Position numbers and translations under genes: made by a program. Below are positions 42,606-50,501 of a stretch of DNA of 64,000 bases, in pieces. The notes beneath the pieces are model-generated. The model made no database searches. It was not told the DNA's origin and saw only the letters and a program-made list of their open reading frames with translations. The number at the start of each line of letters is the position of its first letter. Position 1 is the stretch's first letter. The DNA comes from MGML01 sp034416335 (GTDB taxonomy: Bacteria > Chloroflexota > Dehalococcoidia > Dehalococcoidales > UBA2162): the NCBI GenBank assembly GCA_034416335.1, contig DAOULV010000003.1:248001-312000 (forward strand). The letters run 5' to 3'.

Positions 42606-43295
42606 TTACCTGTATTTCCACATACTTTGCAGATAGTTACGCTGGATTTCCTGTAGGGTCAGTACCCGGTTATATATTCTTACTTCGCCGATAGTACCGG
42701 TAAAGCAGTAGGTATCCGTAGAATATCTGCCGACCTGCACGTCGAACCCCGAATCCCAGGGGACGGCACCGACTCCGTTTTTTTGATCTTCAGTTAAGGA
42801 TTCTCTTTCCCCGTCAATATAGAGAGTGATATTCCCAATGGAATTAACGCCGTTCCAAGTGGCTACGCCGTGATACCAATTGTTATCTGACAGACCCCTT
42901 GTACCGACTGCTAATATGTGATTTGTTGCAGGTTCAGCGTCAGCTCCTAATACACATCTTAACTTACCGGAAGAATCAATTACGAATTCCCACTCTCTTT
43001 TTCCGGTTGTCCCATCATCTCTTTTGGATACTAGACCTTCCTGTGACTGGACCTCTTGTCTGAACCAGCACTCGATTGTCAGTGAGGTAAGTCCAGAAAG
43101 TGAAGGAGAGTTATTAACTATCAACCTGTCGTCTGTTCCATTGAATATTCTACCCTTAAAAGACCAGACAGGTTTTGATGCTGTACATAAGTGACCGAAG
43201 GAATCTACAGAGAAAAATGATTCACCATCTTGTCTGTTAAGCGGTATGTGTAATATAAGTCCTGGTTCGATGGCATATCCGAAACATCTGCTCAT
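42606..43295 (-). CDS. LamG/concanavalin-like jellyroll protein
   Basis: A 229-residue protein that is essentially one LamG-like (laminin G/pentraxin) domain: FNGTDDRLIVNNSPSLSG, LTIECWFR, GKLRCVLGA, NWYHGVATW, NITLYIDGE and GTIGEVRIYNRVLTLQEIQ, the usual strand order and closing helix. It has no signal peptide and no partner domain. Such domains bind sugars or other surface ligands and also occur in phage tail and adhesin proteins. It has its own promoter (43335-43364) and an AGGAG ribosome site. Its role is open. Confidence 0.8.
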   Translation of the reverse strand: MSRCFGYAIEPGLILHIPLNRQDGESFFSVDSFGHLCTASKPVWSFKGRIFNGTDDRLIVNNSPSLSGLTSLTIECWFRQEVQSQEGLVSKRDDGTTGKREWEFVIDSSGKLRCVLGADAEPATNHILAVGTRGLSDNNWYHGVATWNGVNSIGNITLYIDGERESLTEDQKNGVGAVPWDSGFDVQVGRYSTDTYCFTGTIGEVRIYNRVLTLQEIQRNYLQSMWKYR

Positions 43296-43334
43296 ATAAA
43301 AACTCCTGACAAGAACAACTACCTACATGCTTAT

Positions 43335-43364
43335 AACATAGGAGAACTTATGTTCTGCTGTCAA
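43335..43364 (-). promoter_or_regulatory. promoter of the LamG-like gene
   Basis: TTGACA (43364-43359), an 18-base spacer and TATGTT (43340-43335) on the minus strand, about 40 bases before the ATG. Confidence 0.55.
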
Positions 43365-43405
43365 GAGAGAATTGTCAACTAATCTGATAAACCAGTCAGA
43401 AAGAT

Positions 43406-44572
43406 TTACACAATATCAATGGGTTCACAACGTAGTTTTTCAAAGTCATTATCAAGCTTTCGAACAGAGAATACACCCGTTTTTATCATTGATTTTCGAA
43501 TGATATTTTTGATTAATAAATATGTGTCAATAATAAATCTCGAAAGAAGTGGTTTATCCTTAATAGTGAAATGATTTGAGTTTTGATTATAGATTAGCTT
43601 TTCTTTTTTTAGTCTATAGGTGTACGCAATATCATTGATATACGGTACGCTGTATATTATGCTCTCACCTGTTAAAGGTACCGGTAAACCTTTCATATAT
43701 AGCTGTCTAACATTTTCAAGTTTTTGGATATCTTCATTATACTCTTTGAAAATATAGGCTTCATTGGAGGGTTCATTAATTTTTTCGAATACTAATCCAA
43801 GGTGGAATATGCCGAAAGGAATAGTTTTAGGGAATAATCTATATACCGGCTTTAATCCTATTCTTTCTCCCAAAATGCAAAGTGTTGTCACTGAAAAGTT
43901 ATTCATATGTTCAAGATAAAGAGAATCTCTCCAATTTACGAAAACATTAATATTGGGAACCTCGATGTATAGACATCCATTCTTCACTAATGCACGGCAC
44001 ACATTCTTTAGAAGGCTATATGGATCATGAAAGTGTTCAAGCGTTTGAACAAGTGTGATGTTATTGAACTTTTTTCTTGGCTGGTATTCTTCAATCGTTG
44101 ACTCGATAATATCTAGACCACGTTGTTTGGCAATTTTGGATCTACTAGGATCGGGCTCAAGTCCTGTCGCTTTCCAACCTCTATCGTGAAAAGCTTGAAG
44201 ACCTGTTCCTGGACCTGTTCCTATATCTAGAACATCTCTCTCTTCCTGAATTTCCTCTAAGACTTCAGCAAGAATTTTATAACGATGGTATCTTCGCTGT
44301 TCAAGTGGAGTATTGGTATTATTTTGAGGTTTTTTATGAACAACTATAGAGTCTCGTTTATCCCAAGAACTCTCAAACCATGATAATGAGGGTCGTTGAC
44401 GTCTGAAAACAAAACCACAGAATGTACAATAGTCGGTAGAAAGAATAATTAATTCATCAATCATGACATAGGATATATTCTGCGTAGGAGCTGAATTTCC
44501 GCAGACAGGACATTTAGTGATATTTTCGATGTCGTTCTCATTTATTGGGTATACCAAACTAATTTTCGTCAT
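43406..44572 (-). CDS. zinc-ribbon class I SAM methyltransferase
   Basis: A 388-residue protein. An N-terminal zinc ribbon (CPVCG near residue 21 and CTFCG near 49) is followed by a Methyltransf_23-like domain with motif I VLDIGTGPGTGLQ and the post-I acidic residue in GLEPDPS. This architecture is common in nucleotide-sugar and surface-glycan clusters, where it methylates sugars such as C-methylated deoxysugars. No ribosome site is obvious. The C-terminal 120 residues are not recognised. The glycan cluster continues beyond it to the right. Confidence 0.8.
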   Translation of the reverse strand: MTKISLVYPINENDIENITKCPVCGNSAPTQNISYVMIDELIILSTDYCTFCGFVFRRQRPSLSWFESSWDKRDSIVVHKKPQNNTNTPLEQRRYHRYKILAEVLEEIQEERDVLDIGTGPGTGLQAFHDRGWKATGLEPDPSRSKIAKQRGLDIIESTIEEYQPRKKFNNITLVQTLEHFHDPYSLLKNVCRALVKNGCLYIEVPNINVFVNWRDSLYLEHMNNFSVTTLCILGERIGLKPVYRLFPKTIPFGIFHLGLVFEKINEPSNEAYIFKEYNEDIQKLENVRQLYMKGLPVPLTGESIIYSVPYINDIAYTYRLKKEKLIYNQNSNHFTIKDKPLLSRFIIDTYLLIKNIIRKSMIKTGVFSVRKLDNDFEKLRCEPIDIV

Positions 44573-44601
44573 AATTAAGTTCTTCCTACCTAAGTATTAT
44601 C

Positions 44602-44727
44602 TCATGTATTTATCTTTCCCTCTTCGTGCTTTTGCACGATGTTGCGGTTAATGTCCAGCCAGTCGGGATGGGCTTTCAGCAGTTCCAGTAACTGAGTCCA
44701 GCCGAATTTATTATCACCGAAGTGTCC
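44602..44727 (-). pseudogene. C-terminal remnant of an SpsF-like cytidylyltransferase gene
   Basis: In one frame the minus strand reads GHFGDNKFGWTQLLELLKAH and on to HEEGKINT and a stop: the last 41 residues of the SpsF-like protein at 46083, which has SHFGDNKFDWIQVLGLLEKH and HEEGRINR. Over 115 bases I count about 80% identity. Similarity ends abruptly near 44724, and there is no start codon. It is the leftover of a second copy, now separated from the complete gene by the beta-helix gene. Confidence 0.85.
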
Positions 44728-44749
44728 TTATTCCTTATAATTATCTATT

Positions 44750-45979
44750 TCAATCAATAATTCTCGAATGTGTTCCGATCATAGTAATAGTCGCGCTCTG
44801 GCTAAGATTATTATATATAAAATCATTCCAGTCGGATTTACCGTACTCTACAATGCCCCGCGTATGACTGGAATAGCCCGGATATGAACTGGATATTATA
44901 GCTCCCATTACCGTATTGTTGCTGGAATCATATAAACCAATGGCCGGTCGGGTGTCTGAAGTCCCGAAACCATTGTATTCATACAATCCTGTGATGTAAA
45001 GGTTAGAACAATTTTCCGCCACCACACCTCTATGATTTCTTCTAAATATTGCATCTACCTTGCCCATATGCCTGTTTGACATCCTTAATCCGGCGACTGC
45101 GTTTTGATTGAACCAGGAGTTACTGATATCAAATCGTGTTTCTTCACCCACGGGAGGAGTATTGATATTAGTTATCCAGACTCCGGATCCATTATTATTA
45201 CCAAAACTACATCCACCTGAGATAAAAATATCATGACTATCTTCGAAGTATACTCCGGCAAATTCTTTGTTTTGAGTTCTGAATACGTTTGTATTTCTTA
45301 AGGATGTCTGCCTCGCTCCTACCGCCTTTATACCGTAGTCCTCGTTAGACTCGAAATCACAATTGTCTATCGAAGTCACGTGAACGTCGGGATGCATCGA
45401 AATCCCCGTATCGTTGAAGAAAAATTCACAATTTGAAATATCCGTAAATCCCAGCGTCTTTACCAGCTCTATACCTATGGAGCAATCTGTAAATTTTGTG
45501 TTTTTTACCCTGAAATTTTTTAAACTGCCTGAGTTTATCTCAACCGATATTCCGATATTACCGGTTCCGTTGATCGTTATATCGGAAATTTCTACGGACC
45601 TCTCGTTTTGGGGATAAATATCTCCAGAGCCGTATATACGAATTGAACCCATATACAGGGTTGCCCCCTTTCCGGAACCTACAAGCTTTAAACTCGTATT
45701 ACAGGTGATATTGGCATGAAACGTCCCCTGAGTCAGGATTATGGGCATGTATCCTTTTTCTATCGCATGCATGATTTCATCAGTAGCATCGTCGTCTGCG
45801 ACAATATGAGCTCCGGCTTTGATTATATCCGGAGTATCCGGGGCGGCTATGATGTATCCCGTAGAACCGGATTTATCTGCAGTGAGTGTAAATACGAACC
45901 CGACAACCAATATCGTTATGATTACTAAGTGAAATAGTACCTTCCACCAGGAATTAACTGTTTTAGCCATAAACTTCAT
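44750..45979 (-). CDS. membrane-anchored right-handed beta-helix (NosD/pectate-lyase-like) protein
   Basis: A 409-residue protein with one N-terminal membrane anchor (about residues 14-33) and a long right-handed parallel beta-helix: repeated strands such as VEISDITINGTGNIGISV, VKNTKFTDCSIGIEL, ISNCEFFFNDTGISM, IDNCDFESNEDYGIK and so on to residue 370. Such folds bind or cut polysaccharides and include surface glycan epimerases. No clear catalytic carboxylates can be assigned. It is bracketed by the complete SpsF-like gene and a scrap of a second copy. Confidence 0.78.
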   Translation of the reverse strand: MKFMAKTVNSWWKVLFHLVIITILVVGFVFTLTADKSGSTGYIIAAPDTPDIIKAGAHIVADDDATDEIMHAIEKGYMPIILTQGTFHANITCNTSLKLVGSGKGATLYMGSIRIYGSGDIYPQNERSVEISDITINGTGNIGISVEINSGSLKNFRVKNTKFTDCSIGIELVKTLGFTDISNCEFFFNDTGISMHPDVHVTSIDNCDFESNEDYGIKAVGARQTSLRNTNVFRTQNKEFAGVYFEDSHDIFISGGCSFGNNNGSGVWITNINTPPVGEETRFDISNSWFNQNAVAGLRMSNRHMGKVDAIFRRNHRGVVAENCSNLYITGLYEYNGFGTSDTRPAIGLYDSSNNTVMGAIISSSYPGYSSHTRGIVEYGKSDWNDFIYNNLSQSATITMIGTHSRIID

Positions 45980-46082
45980 TGATTCTCTAATTGACTTACT
46001 ATACGAGCTCTTTTCATTGATACAGAGTATATCATATACCGTAATATATACGAGGATATGCAGAATTATTACTGATATACAG

Positions 46083-46826
46083 TTACCTGTTTATCCTGCC
46101 CTCTTCGTGTTTCTGCACGATATCCCGGTTGATTTCCAGCCAGTCCGGATGTTTTTCCAGCAGACCGAGTACCTGGATCCAGTCGAACTTATTATCACCG
46201 AAGTGGCTGTAAATTCTCCTTACCAGTTCCAGGTCCTGGGGTGTATCCACCGTCCAGCGTAGGTGGGAGTAGTCTGTTTCGCTGGTAGTGTCGTGTACTT
46301 TGAATTTATCAAGATTATTATACATATAGGCAGTGACATGTTCACGCCACTTCGGGTTATCGTTATCGCGCCAGGTGCGTTCCAGGGCAGAGTAGGTCAT
46401 CACCTCAGTATCCAGTCCGCGGGGAAAAGAACTGATGCGGTTATTGCTCGAGTAATCGATTTCGGGATAACGTTCTATGAACTCGGAAACTGTCCTGTCT
46501 ATAATTCCCGGCTCTATTAGCGGACAATCAGAAGTAATCCTGATGATAATATCGGCTTTATACTCGGTTGCCGCCCGGTAATACCTGTCGAGGACATCAT
46601 CGGAGTCCCCCCTGAAACAGTCCCAGCCTTTCTCCCTGCAGAGGCTGATAACCGCGTCATCAGCCGGCAGTTCCGTGGTCGCTATAACCACGGAATCGAC
46701 TGTCTTCGAACGGGACACACGTTCGACCACGTGGGTAAGCATCGGCTGGCCGATAATATCTTCAAGCACCTTGCCGGGCAGCCGGGTAGACCCCATCCTC
46801 GCCTGGATTATTGCAGTCTTCTTCAT
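46083..46826 (-). CDS. SpsF/CMP-NeuAc synthetase-like cytidylyltransferase
   Basis: A 247-residue nucleotidyltransferase of the SpsF group, related to CMP-sialic acid synthetases. The nucleotide loop AIIQARMGSTRLPGKVL and the metal-binding RITSDCPLIEP are intact. It should activate a nonulosonic or similar acidic sugar with CTP before transfer to a surface glycan. It follows the SpsE-like synthase after 18 bases; together they form an acid-sugar synthesis and activation pair. A truncated second copy lies 1.4 kb further downstream. Confidence 0.87.
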   Translation of the reverse strand: MKKTAIIQARMGSTRLPGKVLEDIIGQPMLTHVVERVSRSKTVDSVVIATTELPADDAVISLCREKGWDCFRGDSDDVLDRYYRAATEYKADIIIRITSDCPLIEPGIIDRTVSEFIERYPEIDYSSNNRISSFPRGLDTEVMTYSALERTWRDNDNPKWREHVTAYMYNNLDKFKVHDTTSETDYSHLRWTVDTPQDLELVRRIYSHFGDNKFDWIQVLGLLEKHPDWLEINRDIVQKHEEGRINR

Positions 46827-46844
46827 ATCACCATATGAGGGCGG

Positions 46845-47897
46845 TCAAAAAATATCCCAGGTAAAAACATCACCTTTCTTCAAAGCCATTTTCGTTACCT
46901 TTCCTGTCAGTATATCCCTGTATTTCGGTTCGATTCCTTCTTCAGCCGAGGGTCTGAGCACATCGATCATTGCCGGGGTAAGTCTCGTTCCGGCAGGAAT
47001 GTCTTCCGCCGCGCGGAGGCACCTCCGCTGTATGATGACCGTCACCGATTCTTCATCGTAAAGGTCCTTCACCGGTGAGCCGAGGCTGGTCTCAAGCGTC
47101 CTGATGGCTTCTACCATCTCCTTAAATTCCACCGCATCCATGGCGTGCGGATGGTCCGGCCCGTTTCGCGTTTTATCATCGGTAAAGTGTTTCTCTATAA
47201 CGCAGGCACCAAGGGCGACAGCCCCCAGAGGTACGATATATCCGGGTGTGTGGTCTGAATATCCTACCGGAAGATCGAAAACTTTCCCCATCGCCACCAT
47301 TGCCCTGATATTTGCCGATTCGAAGGTAGAGGGGTAATTAGTCACGCACTGAAGAAGCACGATATCCTCATTCCCCGCTTCCCTGATTACCCTGATTGCT
47401 TCGTCAACCTCGGCCAGTGTACTCGCCCCGGTTCCGAGCAACAACGGACGACCTTTCCCGGCCATGTATTTAAGTATCTCGTGCCAGGTTATGTCACCTG
47501 AACCTATCTTCAGAGCCGGAACATCCAGTTCAACCAGGAGGTCGACAGCATCCATATCGTAAGGAGAAGAAAAGAAATCGATACCCGCCTTCCGGGCAAA
47601 TTCACACAACCCGGTATGCCATTCCCGGGAGAATTCAGCCGCTTTGTATACCTCGTAAACAGATTTATCCCAGTTTGCCTGGAAACCGACCGACATCGAC
47701 TCGAATCCTTCTTTCGAGACTATTTTATCGGCAAGGAAACTCTGGAATTTGACGGCGTCGGCTCCGCATTCCTTTGCCAGCGTGATAAGCTTTTCGGCAC
47801 GTTCGTAACTGCCATCGAAATTCGAACCTACTTCCGCAATGATATAACAGGGTTCACCTTCGCCCAGCCACCTGTTTCCAAGTTTTATTTTCTTCAT
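46845..47897 (-). CDS. SpsE/NeuB-like nonulosonic acid synthase
   Basis: A 350-residue synthase of the NeuB family, condensing phosphoenolpyruvate with an N-acyl hexose to give a sialic, legionaminic or pseudaminic acid. The N-terminal TIM barrel has IIAEVGSNFDGS, DAVKFQSF, KIGSGDITW, LLGTGAS and VGYSDHTPG; the C-terminal SAF domain (about residues 285-350; RCLRAAEDIPAG) is present. Its start overlaps the GT2 gene by four bases (ATGA). Which acid it makes cannot be told. Confidence 0.9.
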   Translation of the reverse strand: MKKIKLGNRWLGEGEPCYIIAEVGSNFDGSYERAEKLITLAKECGADAVKFQSFLADKIVSKEGFESMSVGFQANWDKSVYEVYKAAEFSREWHTGLCEFARKAGIDFFSSPYDMDAVDLLVELDVPALKIGSGDITWHEILKYMAGKGRPLLLGTGASTLAEVDEAIRVIREAGNEDIVLLQCVTNYPSTFESANIRAMVAMGKVFDLPVGYSDHTPGYIVPLGAVALGACVIEKHFTDDKTRNGPDHPHAMDAVEFKEMVEAIRTLETSLGSPVKDLYDEESVTVIIQRRCLRAAEDIPAGTRLTPAMIDVLRPSAEEGIEPKYRDILTGKVTKMALKKGDVFTWDIF

Positions 47898-48553
47898 ACC
47901 GCGTACCTCCCCAATATTATCTTCGTCATTGCCAGGAATATCTTCCAGTTTGCTTTTATTTTACCGCCGAACCGCGAAGTATCTTTACGCCTGTTAACAT
48001 TTATATCCCGCTGCACTATGACGTAACCTCTCCTTGCGGCATTGAACATAAGCTGAGTACCGATAGATGATATCCTGTCGAAAAAACCAATGTCGTTATA
48101 TACCTTAATATGGTATGCTTTCAAGCCGCAAAGCGGGTCGCTTACATTCGCTTTCATCCTGGCAACGATAGCAAATACCCGCTCTGTTACCCTCGGATAA
48201 TGTCCTCTCCTGCCGACGACAACATCGGCATTACCTTCTATTATGGGTGAAACAACTACCGGAATGTCCTCAGGGTTATGCTGTCCGTCGGAATCGAACG
48301 TAAAAATGATCCCGGCACCTCTTTCAGCGGCAAGAGCAAAGCCATCATTAATACTTTTATCATAACCCAGCGGCTTTTCGTGAGTGATGATTTCAACTTT
48401 TTCTTCCTCGGCTAACGCTCCGGTCCTGTCTGTAGAACCATCATTAACCAGAATAATTTCATCGGCATATCTCTTCACGCCCTTCAACACCTGAGAAATC
48501 GTTTCTTCCTCGTTCAGAGCAGGGATTACAGCCGTAATTTTAACTTCAGTCAT
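47894..48553 (-). CDS. glycosyltransferase family 2
   Basis: A 219-residue GT2 enzyme, similar to dolichyl-phosphate mannose synthases and bactoprenyl glucosyltransferases. The GT-A motifs AVIPALNEEETI, LVNDGSTDRT and the DxD-like TFDSDGQHNPED are clear. No C-terminal membrane segment is present, so it lacks the GtrB-type anchor. ATG 48553 is shared with the rmlD-like stop (ATGACTGA overlap), so translation is coupled; its own end overlaps spsE. Confidence 0.88.
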   Translation of the reverse strand: MTEVKITAVIPALNEEETISQVLKGVKRYADEIILVNDGSTDRTGALAEEEKVEIITHEKPLGYDKSINDGFALAAERGAGIIFTFDSDGQHNPEDIPVVVSPIIEGNADVVVGRRGHYPRVTERVFAIVARMKANVSDPLCGLKAYHIKVYNDIGFFDRISSIGTQLMFNAARRGYVIVQRDINVNRRKDTSRFGGKIKANWKIFLAMTKIILGRYAV

Positions 48554-49454
48554 TCTTGAGTTCCCGGACATATCCTTCCTGACGCAGTCGTTTCATAGTT
48601 TCCAGTCCCTGACGGACGCCCGGCATCGGTATGCCCAAAGCATCTTCAGCCTTCGCGGTGTTCAACGAGCAGTTTTTCGGTCTCGGAGCTTCCAGGTTCA
48701 GGTCATCTATACTTATCGGCTTAATAAGGTTCGCATCAAGGTTGAACACATCGGCAACCATGTAAGCAAAATCAAGTTTCGAGCATGATTCCCGCTGGCC
48801 GATGTGAAGGATACCTTCATATCTGAGATCGATGATTCTGAAAAGGTATTCAGCCAGGTCATTAACCAGTATCGGCGTGTAAAAAACATCCTTGAAGCCC
48901 GTCAGTTCCTGATTATTTTCAAGTTTATCCAGCATCCATTCCGCCAGGCTGAATTTTTCACGCTTATTCCACCCGTAAATATTTACTCTGGCAATGCAGC
49001 TGCCGGGATGAATTGAGAAAACCTGATTTTCTGCCTCCAGCTTGGTCTTGCTGTAGACATTAACCGGATTGGGAGTATCTTCCTCACGATAGTCGCCCTT
49101 TTTACCATCGAATACGCTATCAGTGGATATGAATATTAAATAGGCTCCGGTAGTCCGGGCGGACCTGGCCACGTTGATACTGGTCAGTACGTTCTGGTTG
49201 TAGGCTTTTTCGGGATTTAACTCACATTCGTCCAGGCTGGTATTTGCAGCACAATGGATTATCACCTCAGGGCTGATTTCATTAAGTCGGAGTACAGCAT
49301 CCGGTGAAGAAAGGTCGATGGAAAAATTACTGACGTCTTTTATATGTACCTTATTTGTGTTATAAGCTGCGTATACATCGAATAAGGGTGCAGCTATCTT
49401 TGCCAGGTTGCTGCCGAGGAGTCCGCTGCTGCCGGTTATCAATAATCTGGACAT
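48546..49454 (-). CDS. RmlD-like dTDP-4-dehydrorhamnose reductase/SDR sugar reductase
   Basis: A 302-residue extended SDR. The NAD(P) motif TGSSGLLGSNL (residues 6-16), FISTDSVFDG and YSKTKLEAE (catalytic Tyr and Lys) match the RmlD branch. It would reduce a 4-keto sugar to the final deoxysugar. The start is ATG 49454 behind GGAAAG; the frame is open 28 codons upstream without homology. It follows the PseB-like gene on the same strand, so its substrate may be that 4-keto product rather than dTDP-rhamnose. Confidence 0.85.
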   Translation of the reverse strand: MSRLLITGSSGLLGSNLAKIAAPLFDVYAAYNTNKVHIKDVSNFSIDLSSPDAVLRLNEISPEVIIHCAANTSLDECELNPEKAYNQNVLTSINVARSARTTGAYLIFISTDSVFDGKKGDYREEDTPNPVNVYSKTKLEAENQVFSIHPGSCIARVNIYGWNKREKFSLAEWMLDKLENNQELTGFKDVFYTPILVNDLAEYLFRIIDLRYEGILHIGQRESCSKLDFAYMVADVFNLDANLIKPISIDDLNLEAPRPKNCSLNTAKAEDALGIPMPGVRQGLETMKRLRQEGYVRELKND

Positions 49455-49477
49455 GATAATTTCTTTCCGGCTCTGGA

Positions 49478-50467
49478 TTATTCTCCGGTTTTCTCTGCAT
49501 CCATTACGATTCTTCTTAACTCTTCTCCGGATATCCACCGGCTGTTGGTGTCGCTGGTATATTTGAAACCGTCCGCAAGGGGCGTCCCGCCTTCTATAAA
49601 TGTTTTCTGCCAGAAGGGAAATTCGGGTTCAATGATATAATAATCCTCGAATTCCCTGGTATGAGGAGCTTCTTCTTCCGTTATCAACTCCTCATGGATT
49701 TTTTCTCCCGGTCGTTTCCCGATTATCTTAAACTCAGCTTCGGGAGCTATTTCTCTGGCAATCTGCATTACACTCATACTCGGGACCTTCGGGACAAATA
49801 TCTCTCCACCCTCCATGCTATCGATACAATTTATTACGAAACGGACTCCTGTCTCTATAGTCAGCCAGAACCTGGTCATATTTTCATTTGTAATGGTAAG
49901 GAATCCGTTTTCTCTCTGCTTCAGGAAGATAGGTATGACGCTGCCGCGGCTCCCGATAACGTTCCCGTATCTGGAGCAGCTGAAGCGGGTCTTACTACCC
50001 CCGGTATAAACATTGGCCTGTGTGAAAAGCTTTTCCATAACCAGTTTTGTAGCCCCGTAGTGATTCACAGGATGGACAGCCTTATCGGAACTGATAGCGA
50101 ATGCCTTGCTTACTCCGTTATCTATTGCCGCATCAACGATATTCACCGTACCGTCGATATTGGTCCTGACCGCTTCAACCGGATTATATTCACAGGCGGG
50201 GACCTGCTTCAAAGCAGCCGCGTGCACGACAATATCAACACCGTTCATTGCCCGGCTGACTCTTTCTCTATCCCTTACGTCACCGATAAAAAACCTTAGA
50301 CGGGGGTCATTGCCAAATTCAGTCTGCATCTCCTGCTGGAGTAGTTCACCCCGTGAAAAAATGCGTATGACCTTAGGATTGTGTTCAGCCAGGGCTATCT
50401 CAGTAAATTTCCGGCCGAACGAGCCCGTACCTCCGGTCAGCAGTATGGTTTTATTATCAAGTGACAT
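49478..50467 (-). CDS. PseB-like UDP-GlcNAc 4,6-dehydratase (inverting)
   Basis: A 329-residue extended SDR of the polysaccharide-biosynthesis dehydratase type. GGTGSFG at residues 12-18, HAAALKQVPACE, ISSDKAVHPVNHYGATK (catalytic Asp, Lys and Tyr) and CSRYGNVIGSRGSV are diagnostic of PseB/FlaA1. PseB starts pseudaminic acid synthesis by 4,6-dehydration of UDP-GlcNAc with C5 inversion. The usual next steps PseC, PseH and PseG are not adjacent; a DegT aminotransferase lies 10 kb upstream. Confidence 0.9.
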   Translation of the reverse strand: MSLDNKTILLTGGTGSFGRKFTEIALAEHNPKVIRIFSRGELLQQEMQTEFGNDPRLRFFIGDVRDRERVSRAMNGVDIVVHAAALKQVPACEYNPVEAVRTNIDGTVNIVDAAIDNGVSKAFAISSDKAVHPVNHYGATKLVMEKLFTQANVYTGGSKTRFSCSRYGNVIGSRGSVIPIFLKQRENGFLTITNENMTRFWLTIETGVRFVINCIDSMEGGEIFVPKVPSMSVMQIAREIAPEAEFKIIGKRPGEKIHEELITEEEAPHTREFEDYYIIEPEFPFWQKTFIEGGTPLADGFKYTSDTNSRWISGEELRRIVMDAEKTGE

Positions 50468-50501
50468 TCGAATTACTCCAATCTAAACCAACAATAAGCT
50501 A

